A DNA stretch of 16,210 bases, taken from NCBI GenBank assembly GCA_900546485.1, contig URDK01000064.1, forward strand, positions 1 through 16,210. The letters are read 5' to 3'. Shown here one piece after another: positions 1-6,401 of the stretch. The position numbers and the translations under genes are program-made. The notes under the pieces were generated by a model. The model was not told the DNA's origin and searched no databases. It saw only the letters and a list, made by a program, of their open reading frames with translations. Within the stretch, counting starts at the first letter, position 1. Each line of letters begins with the position of its first letter. This stretch comes from an uncultured Eubacteriales bacterium. Lineage in GTDB: Bacteria > Bacillota > Clostridia > Oscillospirales > Oscillospiraceae.

Positions 1-43
1 GCAGGGGCGCTGCCCCTGCACCCCGCCACCTTTGAAAAGGTGG
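1..43. repeat. Tandem pair of perfect inverted repeats, probable dispersed intergenic element
   Basis: Two hairpins sit side by side. The first has an 8-bp stem (1-8 with 12-19, GCAGGGGC/GCCCCTGC, loop GCT). The second has a 7-bp stem (26-32 with 37-43, CCACCTT/AAGGTGG, loop TGAA). They lie directly downstream of the PAP2 gene stop on the minus strand. Neither is followed by a clear T-run, so they are not a textbook terminator, although they could block read-through or 3' exonuclease. The compact, GC-rich, double-palindrome form resembles REP-like intergenic repeats seen many times in gut Clostridia genomes. That resemblance is from memory, and repetition cannot be shown from one copy. Confidence 0.5.
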
Positions 44-52
44 ACGAAACTT

Positions 53-982
53 TCATTCGCGCGCGGAGCGCGCAGCGCCGATTTTGGAGAAGGCGCGGAA
101 GGTCATGGGCCACACGCCGGCTGCGAACAGCACGACGAGGAAGTACCTTGCGGCGTCCGCCACGCCGTTCTCGCCGAAAAGAGCATAGAAGGGCGCCTTC
201 AGCACAGTGCGGATGCCCACAACTATGGCAAGACCAATGACGAGCTTCAGCACCTGGCCCGCAAGCGGGGCCTTCGTTTCAAACCGTATATACCGCTGGT
301 CCAGCCAGTAGGAGAGCAGCATCGCGCTCGCCGCACCCAGCAGCTTGTAGCCGTTCTCTATGCCAGAGGCCAGATTTTCCGCGTCAATGTCCTCCGGGAA
401 GGGCCAGAGCTCGACATAGCACAGATACGCTATCGTCAGCACTATCATCCCGCCGATGATGCCGTACATCCGCTTCGGATGCTGCTCAATGTCCCGGAAC
501 AGCGGGTAGAGCACCAGTATCAGCACCAGCCCCATCGCAAAGGCCACGCCCACGTCCAGCGGCGTGTGCACGCCCAGATACATGCGCGAGAGCCCGATGA
601 GCACCACGATGGCAAAGCAGAGCACCCTCCAGCCGCGCTTCGTCCACATACCGAGGCAGCCGAAGGAGGAGAACGCGTTTTGCGTGTGCCCGCTCGGGAA
701 GGAGTAGCCCGTCGCCCCCGCACGCGCCGATTCGACAATGGTGAAGTCCGGGTCGAGCACCCAGGGCCGCGGGATGCGGAAGCAGAGCTTCATGAACTGG
801 TTCGCAATGGTGCCTACAAAACCCGTGGTCAGTATGTAGAAGCCCAGACCCTTGCTCACGCACCAGTAGACCGTAATGGCAAGTGCCATGTACACCAGCT
901 CGCCGCCAAGCTCCGTTATGAAACGGAACACCGCGTCAAGCGCGGGACAGCGTATGCTCTCGAGAAAGTAGAGAAACTCCAT
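53..982 (-). CDS. PAP2-superfamily membrane phosphatase
   Basis: A 309-residue integral membrane protein of the type 2 phosphatidic acid phosphatase superfamily. Members dephosphorylate lipid phosphates such as undecaprenyl-, phosphatidylglycerol- or phosphatidate-phosphate at the outer membrane face. All three signature motifs are present: K65-x6-R72-P73, the PSGH motif at 96-99, and SR at 132-133 followed by H139 and D143 (SRxxxxxHxxxD). Several hydrophobic segments flank them. An extra run of hydrophobic segments after residue 170 makes the protein longer than minimal PAP2 enzymes (about 200 residues). The ATG start is preceded by GGAGGTAAGAC. It lies 14 bp downstream of mntP on the same strand, so the two probably form an operon. 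The lipid substrate cannot be told from sequence. Confidence 0.9.
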   Translation of the reverse strand: MEFLYFLESIRCPALDAVFRFITELGGELVYMALAITVYWCVSKGLGFYILTTGFVGTIANQFMKLCFRIPRPWVLDPDFTIVESARAGATGYSFPSGHTQNAFSSFGCLGMWTKRGWRVLCFAIVVLIGLSRMYLGVHTPLDVGVAFAMGLVLILVLYPLFRDIEQHPKRMYGIIGGMIVLTIAYLCYVELWPFPEDIDAENLASGIENGYKLLGAASAMLLSYWLDQRYIRFETKAPLAGQVLKLVIGLAIVVGIRTVLKAPFYALFGENGVADAARYFLVVLFAAGVWPMTFRAFSKIGAARSARE

Positions 983-996
983 GTCTTACCTCCAAA

Positions 997-1548
997 TCAG
1001 CCGACAAGCCCCTCAATGAGAAGCTTTACGCCTATTCCGCAGAGCACCACGCCGCCCGCGATGCCCGCGGTCTTGCAGGAAATGCCGGGTATCTTGCCGC
1101 CGACCATGCCGCCAATGAAGCAGAGCACAAAGGTCGTGCAGCCTATCACAAGACAGCTCGCCAGCAGCGGCACGTCCATGAACGCAAAGGAAATGCCTAC
1201 CGCCAGCGCGTCGAGACTCGTCGCTATGGCCATCACCAGCAGCTGCGAGTGCTTAAGCTGCGTACATGCCGCGGCCTCGCCGCCGCGTATCGCCTCCACA
1301 AGCATCTTCACGCCGACAAAGGCCAGCAGGAAAAAGCTGATGTACGGCGCATAAGCGCTCACGAATGAGCTGACCGTGCTGCCCAGCAGGTAGCCTATGA
1401 GCGGCATCAGAAACTGAAAGCCGCCGAAATAAAGCCCCAACAGGGCCGCGTGCTTCGGGCCGAAACCCTTGACCGTTAGCCCGCTCGTTACCGAGACGGC
1501 AAAGGCGTCCATTGACAGACCGACGCCGATGAGTAAAATAGAAAGCAT
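997..1548 (-). CDS. mntP: Manganese efflux pump MntP
   Basis: A 183-residue, six-helix membrane protein of the MntP family (former DUF204/YebN), which exports Mn2+ and protects against manganese excess. The family's internal duplication is visible: the first half carries SMDAFAVS and the second half SLDALAVG, the paired helices with the conserved membrane Asp residues. The frame stays open about 160 codons further upstream, but that stretch is antisense to tadA and has no family similarity. The ATG at 1548 gives the standard MntP N-terminus (LSILLIGVGLSMDAFAVS) and has TGGAGTG upstream, so this start was chosen. There is no room for a yybP-ykoY manganese riboswitch before it. A -10-like TATACT on the minus strand (1591-1586), inside tadA, is the only promoter candidate and lacks a good -35. 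Confidence 0.95.
   Translation of the reverse strand: MLSILLIGVGLSMDAFAVSVTSGLTVKGFGPKHAALLGLYFGGFQFLMPLIGYLLGSTVSSFVSAYAPYISFFLLAFVGVKMLVEAIRGGEAAACTQLKHSQLLVMAIATSLDALAVGISFAFMDVPLLASCLVIGCTTFVLCFIGGMVGGKIPGISCKTAGIAGGVVLCGIGVKLLIEGLVG
1512..1539 (+). promoter_or_regulatory. Sigma-A promoter of tadA, inside mntP codons
   Basis: TTGACA at 1512-1517 and TAAAAT at 1534-1539 are separated by 16 bp. The -35 is a perfect consensus and the -10 matches five of six bases. Transcription would start near 1546, giving a 5' UTR of about 27 nt before the tadA TTG start. The whole promoter lies within mntP codons 4-12 on the other strand. Confidence 0.7.
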
Positions 1549-1572
1549 AAAAACACTCCAGGCGGTGAGATT

Positions 1573-2019
1573 TTGGACTTGGAAAAGTATATGCGCGAGG
1601 CCCTCGCACTTGCACGCGAGGCTGCGGAGGCGGGCGAGGTACCCGTCGGCTGCGTGGTGTTCGACGAGGCCGGCGAGATAATAGGCCGGGGCCGCAACCG
1701 CCGCGAGGAGGCCCGCGACGCCTGCGCCCATGCCGAGGTCGAGGCCATACGCGCCGCCTGCGCCCAGCGCGGTAGCTGGAACCTCTCCGGCTGCGGCATA
1801 GCCGTGACGCTCGAGCCCTGCCCCATGTGCGCCGGGGCCATAATAAACGCCCGGCTCTCCCTCGTCGCCTACGGCGCGAAGGAGCCGCTGAGCGGTTCCG
1901 TCGGCAGCATCATCAACCTCTTTGAGGAAAACTACGGACGGAAGCCAAAAGTGTATGGGGGAGTGCTCCGCAAGGATTGTGCAGATATCCTCTCGGAGTT
2001 TTTCGCAAGGCTCAGATAA
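1573..2019 (+). CDS. tadA: tRNA-specific adenosine deaminase TadA
   Basis: A 148-residue zinc deaminase that converts A34 to inosine in the anticodon of tRNA-Arg(ACG), allowing one tRNA to read CGU, CGC and CGA. The cytidine/deoxycytidylate deaminase zinc site is complete: H53-A-E55 (E55 the proton shuttle) and P82-C83-x-x-C86. The N-terminus (YMREALALAREA..GEVPVG) and the C-terminal LSEFFARLR helix match TadA in order and spacing. The start is TTG at 1573, preceded by GGCGGTGAG. The first ATG in frame (1591) would cut into the conserved first helix, so TTG is preferred. The usual DPT before HAE reads DAC here. It is divergent from mntP with 24 bp between start codons and is followed by a clear terminator. 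Confidence 0.95.
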   Translation: MDLEKYMREALALAREAAEAGEVPVGCVVFDEAGEIIGRGRNRREEARDACAHAEVEAIRAACAQRGSWNLSGCGIAVTLEPCPMCAGAIINARLSLVAYGAKEPLSGSVGSIINLFEENYGRKPKVYGGVLRKDCADILSEFFARLR

Positions 2020-2022
2020 AGC

Positions 2023-2054
2023 GCCACCCGGCATAAAGGCCGGGTGGCATTTTT
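2023..2054 (+). terminator. Rho-independent terminator of tadA
   Basis: A perfect 10-bp stem (GCCACCCGGC at 2023-2032 with GCCGGGTGGC at 2039-2048, loop ATAAAG) is followed by ATTTTTATTATT. It lies 3 bp after the tadA stop. On the minus strand the stem is followed only by GCTTTATCT, so it would be a weaker terminator for the convergent phosphoribosyltransferase gene. Confidence 0.9.
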
Positions 2055-2063
2055 ATTATTCCT

Positions 2064-2618
2064 TTACGCCTTCACAGTGCCGTCGGCGTTGAACAGGGGC
2101 AGGGGGGCCAGGGTGATGATGTCGTCCCTGTCCTTCGCGTCGCCCTCGGCCAGGACGGCCATCTTGCCCGCTATTATGCCGCCCGCGCGCTTGACGAGCT
2201 CCTCCATGGCGTGCAGGCTCTCGCCCGTGGAGATGACGTCGTCGACGATGAGGACCTTCTTGCCCTTTATCATCTCCGCGTCGGCAGTGTCGATGACGAG
2301 CTTCTGGATGTGCATCGTGGTTATGGAGCGGACCTCGACCTCGAACACGCCGGTCATGTAGGCCTTCGCGCCCTTGCGGGCCAGGAAATACTTCTCCGCA
2401 CCGGACTGACGGGCCATCTCGTAGAGCAGCGGTATGGCCTTCGCCTCGGGCGCTATGAGATAGTCGTACTCCGGCGCGCGCTTGAGAAGCTCCGCCGCGC
2501 AGTGTACCGTGAGCTCGACATCCCCAAACATGACAAAGGCGCCTATGTACAGGTCGTCCGTCACACGGCAGAGCGGCAGAGAGCGCTTTAAGCCGGCGAT
2601 GTCCATCTCGTAAGTCAT
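2064..2618 (-). CDS. Purine-type phosphoribosyltransferase (APT-like)
   Basis: A 184-residue type I phosphoribosyltransferase. The PRPP-binding loop is clear at 122-134 (VLIVDDVISTGES). The upstream EAKAIPL segment (58-64) and RKGAKAYM segment (81-88) correspond to the E(S/A)RGF and RK.GK regions of adenine phosphoribosyltransferases. The likely role is salvage of a purine base, base + PRPP to nucleotide + PPi, in the cytoplasm. The base is not certain, and there is no N-terminal winged helix as in PurR. The frame stays open to 2783, but the ATG at 2618 has GGGAGGAATACAA before it and the upstream part is AT-rich promoter DNA, so the short form is chosen. It is transcribed alone. A regulator-type PRTase fold lacking enzymatic function is a remaining alternative. 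Confidence 0.85.
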   Translation of the reverse strand: MTYEMDIAGLKRSLPLCRVTDDLYIGAFVMFGDVELTVHCAAELLKRAPEYDYLIAPEAKAIPLLYEMARQSGAEKYFLARKGAKAYMTGVFEVEVRSITTMHIQKLVIDTADAEMIKGKKVLIVDDVISTGESLHAMEELVKRAGGIIAGKMAVLAEGDAKDRDDIITLAPLPLFNADGTVKA

Positions 2619-2688
2619 TTGTATTCCTCCCAAAGAAAATGTGTTTTCAAGCCGCAGCGCGGCATACTCTTTTCTTACAAACATACTA

Positions 2689-2716
2689 ATTATACAGGAA
2701 TGCCCGTCAAAATCAA
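2689..2716 (-). promoter_or_regulatory. Promoter of the phosphoribosyltransferase gene
   Basis: Reading the minus strand, TTGATT (2716-2711) and TATAAT (2694-2689) are 16 bp apart. Transcription would start near 2682, leaving a leader of about 63 nt that holds a small GCCGC...GCGGC hairpin. This is too short for a purine riboswitch aptamer. Confidence 0.65.
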
Positions 2717-2890
2717 GAATAAAATGCGCCGTGTCGGCATTTGATTTAGCGAATTTGCAAGCTAAAGCTTCAAATCTTGACAAATTCTCGGCACACCGGC
2801 AATGTGCACAAAAATCTGACAGAAAAAATGAAATTTATGGTGTTTTTATGAGTAATTTGAATAAAGAAATTTTATGGACTAATTAAAGAC

Positions 2891-2919
2891 TTGTAAACGG
2901 CGCTTTTTTGGTGTAAATT
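2891..2919 (+). promoter_or_regulatory. Promoter of the NSS transporter gene
   Basis: TTGTAA (2891-2896) and TAAATT (2914-2919) are 17 bp apart, with A/T-rich DNA directly upstream. The predicted start near 2926 falls immediately before the first leader hairpin, which supports the call. The -10 is only a moderate match, and a shifted TATAAA nearby is an alternative. Confidence 0.5.
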
Positions 2920-2925
2920 ATAAAC

Positions 2926-3017
2926 ACGAGGACGAGGGATACGTCCTCAAAGGATTGGGAGAGCCGGTGCGGCATGTGGATGACACACCGGCAAAATTAA
3001 ATTTGGGAGGGAAATTA
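2926..3017 (+). promoter_or_regulatory. Structured 5' leader of the NSS transporter mRNA
   Basis: The roughly 92-nt leader contains a 7-bp hairpin (GAGGACG 2928-2934 with CGTCCTC 2942-2948), a second 7-bp hairpin (GCCGGTG 2963-2969 with CACCGGC 2986-2992, 16-nt loop), and an AT hairpin (2997-3004 with 3012-3018, one bulge). The AT hairpin has the Shine-Dalgarno GGGAGGG as its 7-nt loop. The right arm of the first hairpin (TCCTC) could instead pair with GAGGG of the ribosome site. No known riboswitch consensus was recognised. Confidence 0.4.
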
Positions 3018-4481
3018 ATGGAAAATTCTCAGCATCTGCAGCATGAACGCGGCTCATGGGGCTCCAACTTCGGCTTCCTGATGGCTGCTGTCGGTTCCGC
3101 GGTCGGCCTGGGCAACATCTGGGGCTTCCCGTACAAGATGGGCCAGAAGGGCGGCTTCGCGTTCCTGATTGTGTATCTGCTCCTGGTCGTTTTCGTCGGC
3201 GTCGTCGTCATGCTCGGCGAGCTGGCGATAGGCCGTAAGACCGGCAAGGGCGCCGTCGGCGCTTATGCCGCGCTGGCCAAGAAGTATAAATGGGTCGGCT
3301 TCCTGGGCGTTCTTTCGGCCTTCTGCCTGCTGGCGTTCTACAACGTTCTCGGCGGCATGGTCATGCGCTACATGTTCGGCTTCTTCTTCCAGATCATCGG
3401 CGTGGACGGCTTCGCCGGACAGGGCACCGGCTTCTTCGGCTTCGTGCTCTACGATTACAGCAGCATGATCTTCTTCCACGTGCTGTTCCTGGTGATAAAC
3501 ATCATCATCGTCATGGGCGGCATCGAAAAGGGCATTGAGAAGTTCTCCTCCGTCGCCATGCCGGCGCTCTTCTTCATGCTCCTCTTCGTCATCGTTTACA
3601 TAGCCACTCAGCCCGGCGCGGGCGAGGGCTACAAGTTCATCTTCAGCCCCAACTTCGAGCCTCTGAGCACCTTCAAGGGCTTCTTCGACGTGGTCAAGTC
3701 CGCTGCCGGCCAGATGTTCTTCTCGCTGTCGCTAGGCATGGGCGCCATGATCACCTACGGCTCCTACCTTGACAAGAAGGAAGATCTTCAGAAAAACGCC
3801 CTGATGATCCCCGGCTTCGATACCCTGGCCGCCCTCATGGCCGCCATGGCCGTCATGCCTGCCTGCGCTGCTTTCGGCGTTGAGTACGGCTCCGGCCCGG
3901 GACTCCTGTTCTCCTCCATGCAGCAGGTCTTCTTCAACATGGGCAGCTTCGGCAACTTCGTCGGTTTCATGTTCTACTTCCTGGTCTTCATCGCGGCTAT
4001 CACTTCTTCCATCTCCCTGCTCGAGGTCATCTGCACCTACCAGATCGACAAGAACCTCGACAAGGGCAAGAAACCCAACCGCCAGAAGATCACCTGCATT
4101 GCGGCTGTTCTCACCTTCATCGTCGGCATCCCCGTCGCCCTCGACGCTCTGGGCAGCGGCGGCGCCGCCATCCCGTCCCCCTACCACCTGCTGGGCATGA
4201 CCACGGAGCAGCTCAACGCAGGCGAGGTCCCGATGGCCATAGACTGCTGGCTTGACTTCTTCGACGTCATAGGCGAAGGTATCCTGATGCCCTTCGGCGC
4301 GCTGGTAATGAGCCTGCTGATCGGCTGGAAGTTCAAGACCAAAGACCTCGTCGTCGCAGAGTGCGAGCAGTCCGGTCACAAGTTCTGGGGCTACGGCTTC
4401 TTCAACTTCTGCTTCAAGTGGGTCACTCCCATCGGCATGGTCATCGTTCTCATCGGCCAGATCATGGACTTCTTCCTGTAA
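3018..4481 (+). CDS. Sodium-dependent NSS-family (LeuT/SLC6-like) transporter
   Basis: A 487-residue, 11-12 helix sodium symporter of the neurotransmitter:sodium symporter family, probably importing amino acids or related compounds. TM1 has the sodium-site sequence AVGSAVGLGN (A28, V29 and N33 match LeuT A22, V23 and N27). TM6 carries the unwound FSLSLGMG segment (about 235-242). TM8 has T329-S330-S331, matching the LeuT Na2 Thr/Ser pair. The NIWRFPY motif reads NIWGFPY, so the extracellular gate Arg (LeuT R30) is Gly36, although the partner Asp seems kept (D416). ATG at 3018 follows GGGAGGGAAATTA. A TTG in frame at 2955 lies in the leader hairpins and is rejected. Codon use is strongly biased to GGC, TTC and AAG, suggesting high expression. 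The substrate is unknown. Confidence 0.93.
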   Translation: MENSQHLQHERGSWGSNFGFLMAAVGSAVGLGNIWGFPYKMGQKGGFAFLIVYLLLVVFVGVVVMLGELAIGRKTGKGAVGAYAALAKKYKWVGFLGVLSAFCLLAFYNVLGGMVMRYMFGFFFQIIGVDGFAGQGTGFFGFVLYDYSSMIFFHVLFLVINIIIVMGGIEKGIEKFSSVAMPALFFMLLFVIVYIATQPGAGEGYKFIFSPNFEPLSTFKGFFDVVKSAAGQMFFSLSLGMGAMITYGSYLDKKEDLQKNALMIPGFDTLAALMAAMAVMPACAAFGVEYGSGPGLLFSSMQQVFFNMGSFGNFVGFMFYFLVFIAAITSSISLLEVICTYQIDKNLDKGKKPNRQKITCIAAVLTFIVGIPVALDALGSGGAAIPSPYHLLGMTTEQLNAGEVPMAIDCWLDFFDVIGEGILMPFGALVMSLLIGWKFKTKDLVVAECEQSGHKFWGYGFFNFCFKWVTPIGMVIVLIGQIMDFFL

Positions 4482-4506
4482 GGAAAAAGCAAATAGACAC
4501 TCTAAA

Positions 4507-4534
4507 GCACCCGCCGCACGGCGGGTGCTTTTTT
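4507..4534 (+). terminator. Rho-independent terminator of the NSS transporter gene
   Basis: A perfect 9-bp GC-rich stem (GCACCCGCC 4507-4515 with GGCGGGTGC 4520-4528, loop GCAC) is followed by six T residues. It lies 25 bp after the stop codon. Confidence 0.93.
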
Positions 4535-4660
4535 GTGTGCAGACTCTTCGGAAGGCCGTGCCGCGGGCACCGCCGGCTTGGAATAGGAGGCAGGGAGAGT
4601 TGGGCACAGCGTATGAGCTCACAGGGAAGGGGCGGCACAGCGCCGCCTGAGTATAAGGAA

Positions 4661-4687
4661 AGCGCCCGGCTGGTCAGGCCGGGCGCT
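4661..4687 (-). terminator. Strong hairpin between convergent genes, probable htrA terminator
   Basis: A perfect 10-bp stem (AGCGCCCGGC 4661-4670 with GCCGGGCGCT 4678-4687, 7-nt loop). On the minus strand it is followed by TTCCTTATA, a poor U-tract, so it may be an imperfect terminator or a 3'-end block. A smaller GGCGGC/GCCGCC hairpin lies just beyond at 4631-4647. The remaining DNA at 4535-4630 is purine-rich with no recognisable gene. Confidence 0.5.
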
Positions 4688-4743
4688 CCCTGTCAAAAAA
4701 GAGAGGAGTGAAAATGAAGAATATATCGTATCGGGGTTTTCTA

Positions 4744-4769
4744 TATAAACTCCCTCGCGGGAGGTTATA
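4744..4769 (-). terminator. Hairpin immediately after htrA
   Basis: An inverted repeat with TATAA/TTATA outer and CTCCC/GGGAG inner arms, one mismatch between them and loop TCGC, begins 5 bp past the htrA stop. On the minus strand the GC part is followed by TTTATATAG. It is a plausible but short terminator for htrA. Confidence 0.45.
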
Positions 4770-4774
4770 AGCCG

Positions 4775-6229
4775 TCAGCCGGGGTAGTTGCCATCCTGCC
4801 AGGAGTAAGAGGGCTGCTCGGGCTGAACCTGACCACCGGAACTGGTGGAGCTGTCATCGGCCTTCTCGTCGAAGGTTATCGTGAGGGTAAGGTACTCGCC
4901 GGAGCGCCAGACCACTATCTCAGCGGTCTCGCCCGCGCTGTGGAAGAGGAGCTCCTGCTTGAGCTCATCCATGCTGGAGACGGCGTAGCCGTCGAGCTCG
5001 GTGATGATGTCGTAGGCCTTGATGCCGGCCTTCTCAGCCGCGCCGCCGGAGGTGACCTCCATGACGTAAACGCCGGTGGGGAAGCCGTAGTACTGGGCAG
5101 CCATGCTGTCAACGTTCTGGCCGGTGATGCCGAGGGCCGCGTTGCCGGTCTCGGCGTCGAGGCTGCGCTCACCGGAGATGACGCTGTTGGCTATCCTGAC
5201 CGCGTCGTCAATGGGGACCGCGAAGCCGAGGCCCTCGGTGCCGTCCTCGCTGGACTTGGCGGTGACCACGCCGACAACCTGGCCGCTGGTGTTGTACACC
5301 GGGCCGCCGGAGTTGCCTTCGTTGACGGCGGCGTCAAACTGGAACATGGTCATGGTGCCTTCCTCGGTGGTGATGAGCCTGTCGGTGGCGGAGACCATGC
5401 CGCTGGTCATGGAGTAGCTCAGCTCGCCGAGCGGGTTGCCCACGGCGTAGACCGTGTCGCCCACATAGAGGCTGTCGCTGCTGCCGAGAGTGGCGGCGTT
5501 GAGGCCTTCGGCGTCTATCTTGAGGACCGCGATGTCGTTGTTGCGGTCAAAGCCCTTGATCTCGGCGGTGTAGGTATCGCCGTTGTAGAACATGACCTTG
5601 ACTTCATAGCCGCCTGTGTAGGCGTCCTCGATGACGTGGTAGTTGGTGAGGATGTAGCCGTCCTCGCTTATCACGAAGCCGGAGCCGGACACAGAGTCGG
5701 AGACGGTCATGCCGAACACGTTGGTGGTGGTGATGTCGGTCTGGATACCGACGACCTGCTCACAGGCGAGGTTGTAATAGATGTCGCGGGCGCTCATCAC
5801 CTCACCGTCTGAGCTGGTGGTGGTGCCGCTGGCGCTGGGGCTTACCTGGGTCAGGGGATCAGTGGCGGCGGGCTCATCGCTTACTACCGCTTGGGCGGGC
5901 TGGTTGGCGTTTGCTATGAGTCCGCCGGAGACGCCGCCGAGCAGTGCGCACACCAGGCACAGGGCGATTATGCCGGCCGCACCCATGCCGCGCTTGTGGG
6001 GCTTCTTTTCCGGCTCGGCCGGCTTGCCGCCGCGCCCGCCGGGGACATAGTAGCTGTCGAACGAGGCCTCGCCCTGGGGGGTGTAGCTCGCGTCGCGGTA
6101 GCAGGTGCTGCGCTCTGCGTCGGGCTTCACTATGCGGTAGCTTCCGTCCTCCGCAGGGGCGTCGGTGCGGGGCTCGCTGTTGTTCTCGTTCTCGGGAACG
6201 TTGTTATTGTTTTCATCATATGGGTACAT
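4775..6229 (-). CDS. htrA: HtrA/DegP-like membrane-anchored serine protease with PDZ domain
   Basis: A 484-residue S1C protease for quality control of secreted and surface proteins. A polar cytoplasmic N-terminus (Asn-rich start, 1-80) is followed by one membrane helix (about 83-107), a Ser/Thr linker, and a trypsin-like domain (about 145-350). Its catalytic triad is visible: H198 (TNYHVI), D232 (NNDIAVL) and S307 (GNSGGP). One PDZ domain follows at about 362-455 (AGIKAYDIITELDG), then a polar tail ending in NYPG. This is the usual Gram-positive HtrA plan with the catalytic domain outside. The ATG start is preceded by GGAGGAATGAGCC. A TAATAT (minus strand 6271-6266) is a possible -10 without a good -35. 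The gene appears monocistronic. No adjacent two-component system is seen, and the long N-terminal cytoplasmic tail could bind a regulator. Confidence 0.95.
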   Translation of the reverse strand: MYPYDENNNNVPENENNSEPRTDAPAEDGSYRIVKPDAERSTCYRDASYTPQGEASFDSYYVPGGRGGKPAEPEKKPHKRGMGAAGIIALCLVCALLGGVSGGLIANANQPAQAVVSDEPAATDPLTQVSPSASGTTTSSDGEVMSARDIYYNLACEQVVGIQTDITTTNVFGMTVSDSVSGSGFVISEDGYILTNYHVIEDAYTGGYEVKVMFYNGDTYTAEIKGFDRNNDIAVLKIDAEGLNAATLGSSDSLYVGDTVYAVGNPLGELSYSMTSGMVSATDRLITTEEGTMTMFQFDAAVNEGNSGGPVYNTSGQVVGVVTAKSSEDGTEGLGFAVPIDDAVRIANSVISGERSLDAETGNAALGITGQNVDSMAAQYYGFPTGVYVMEVTSGGAAEKAGIKAYDIITELDGYAVSSMDELKQELLFHSAGETAEIVVWRSGEYLTLTITFDEKADDSSTSSGGQVQPEQPSYSWQDGNYPG

Positions 6230-6344
6230 GGCTCATTCCTCCATGAATTTCTGTTTACGTGCGTTATATTAACGGTCAGTTGTGACATGGCTATGAACAA
6301 ACATCGAAAAAAATTTGAAGTTTCCGCAATGTATTTGTGAACGT

Positions 6345-6373
6345 AAAAGGAGCGCCGGCATTGCCGGCGCTCC
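6345..6373 (-). terminator. Rho-independent terminator of the GntR/ABC operon
   Basis: A perfect 11-bp stem (GGAGCGCCGGC 6349-6359 with GCCGGCGCTCC 6363-6373, 3-nt loop) is followed on the minus strand by TTTTACG. It lies 28 bp after the permease stop codon and separates the operon from htrA. Confidence 0.88.
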
Positions 6374-6401
6374 TTATATTATATGAAGCTTTGTGTCCTT
6401 T

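Larger units (their letters stand above)
2619..3017. other. 399-bp AT-rich divergent intergenic region
   Basis: This gap between the divergent phosphoribosyltransferase and NSS transporter genes is far richer in A+T than the coding DNA. It holds one promoter for each direction (2689-2716 minus, 2891-2919 plus), A/T tracts at about 2820-2885 just upstream of the plus-strand promoter that could act as an UP element, and the structured leader of the transporter gene. An open frame at 2641-2886 has no ribosome site and no protein-like composition. Imperfect palindromes occur around 2745-2780, with no recognised binding protein. Confidence 0.6.

Noticed and set aside
1549..2034. Upstream in-frame extension of mntP by about 160 codons
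   Set aside because: It is fully antisense to tadA, lacks a family match and is not needed: the internal ATG has a ribosome site and gives the standard MntP N-terminus.
2619..2690. Purine riboswitch before the phosphoribosyltransferase
   Set aside because: The predicted leader is only about 63 nt and no three-way junction was seen.
2619..2783. N-terminal extension of the phosphoribosyltransferase
   Set aside because: It spans the predicted promoter and AT-rich DNA. The ATG at 2618 has GGGAGG and matches the family start.
2641..2886. 81-codon open frame in the AT-rich intergenic region
   Set aside because: It has no ribosome site and no recognisable domain, and it overlaps both promoters.
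2955..3017. TTG start giving a 21-residue longer NSS transporter
   Set aside because: It lies in the leader hairpins without a ribosome site, while ATG 3018 has a strong one and the normal family N-terminus.
2926..3017. Glycine-riboswitch-like GGGAGAGCCGG ... CCGGCAAAA in the NSS leader
   Set aside because: The conserved GAAGGGGCAA core and the closing CUCU...AGG part are missing, so it is not called a glycine aptamer.
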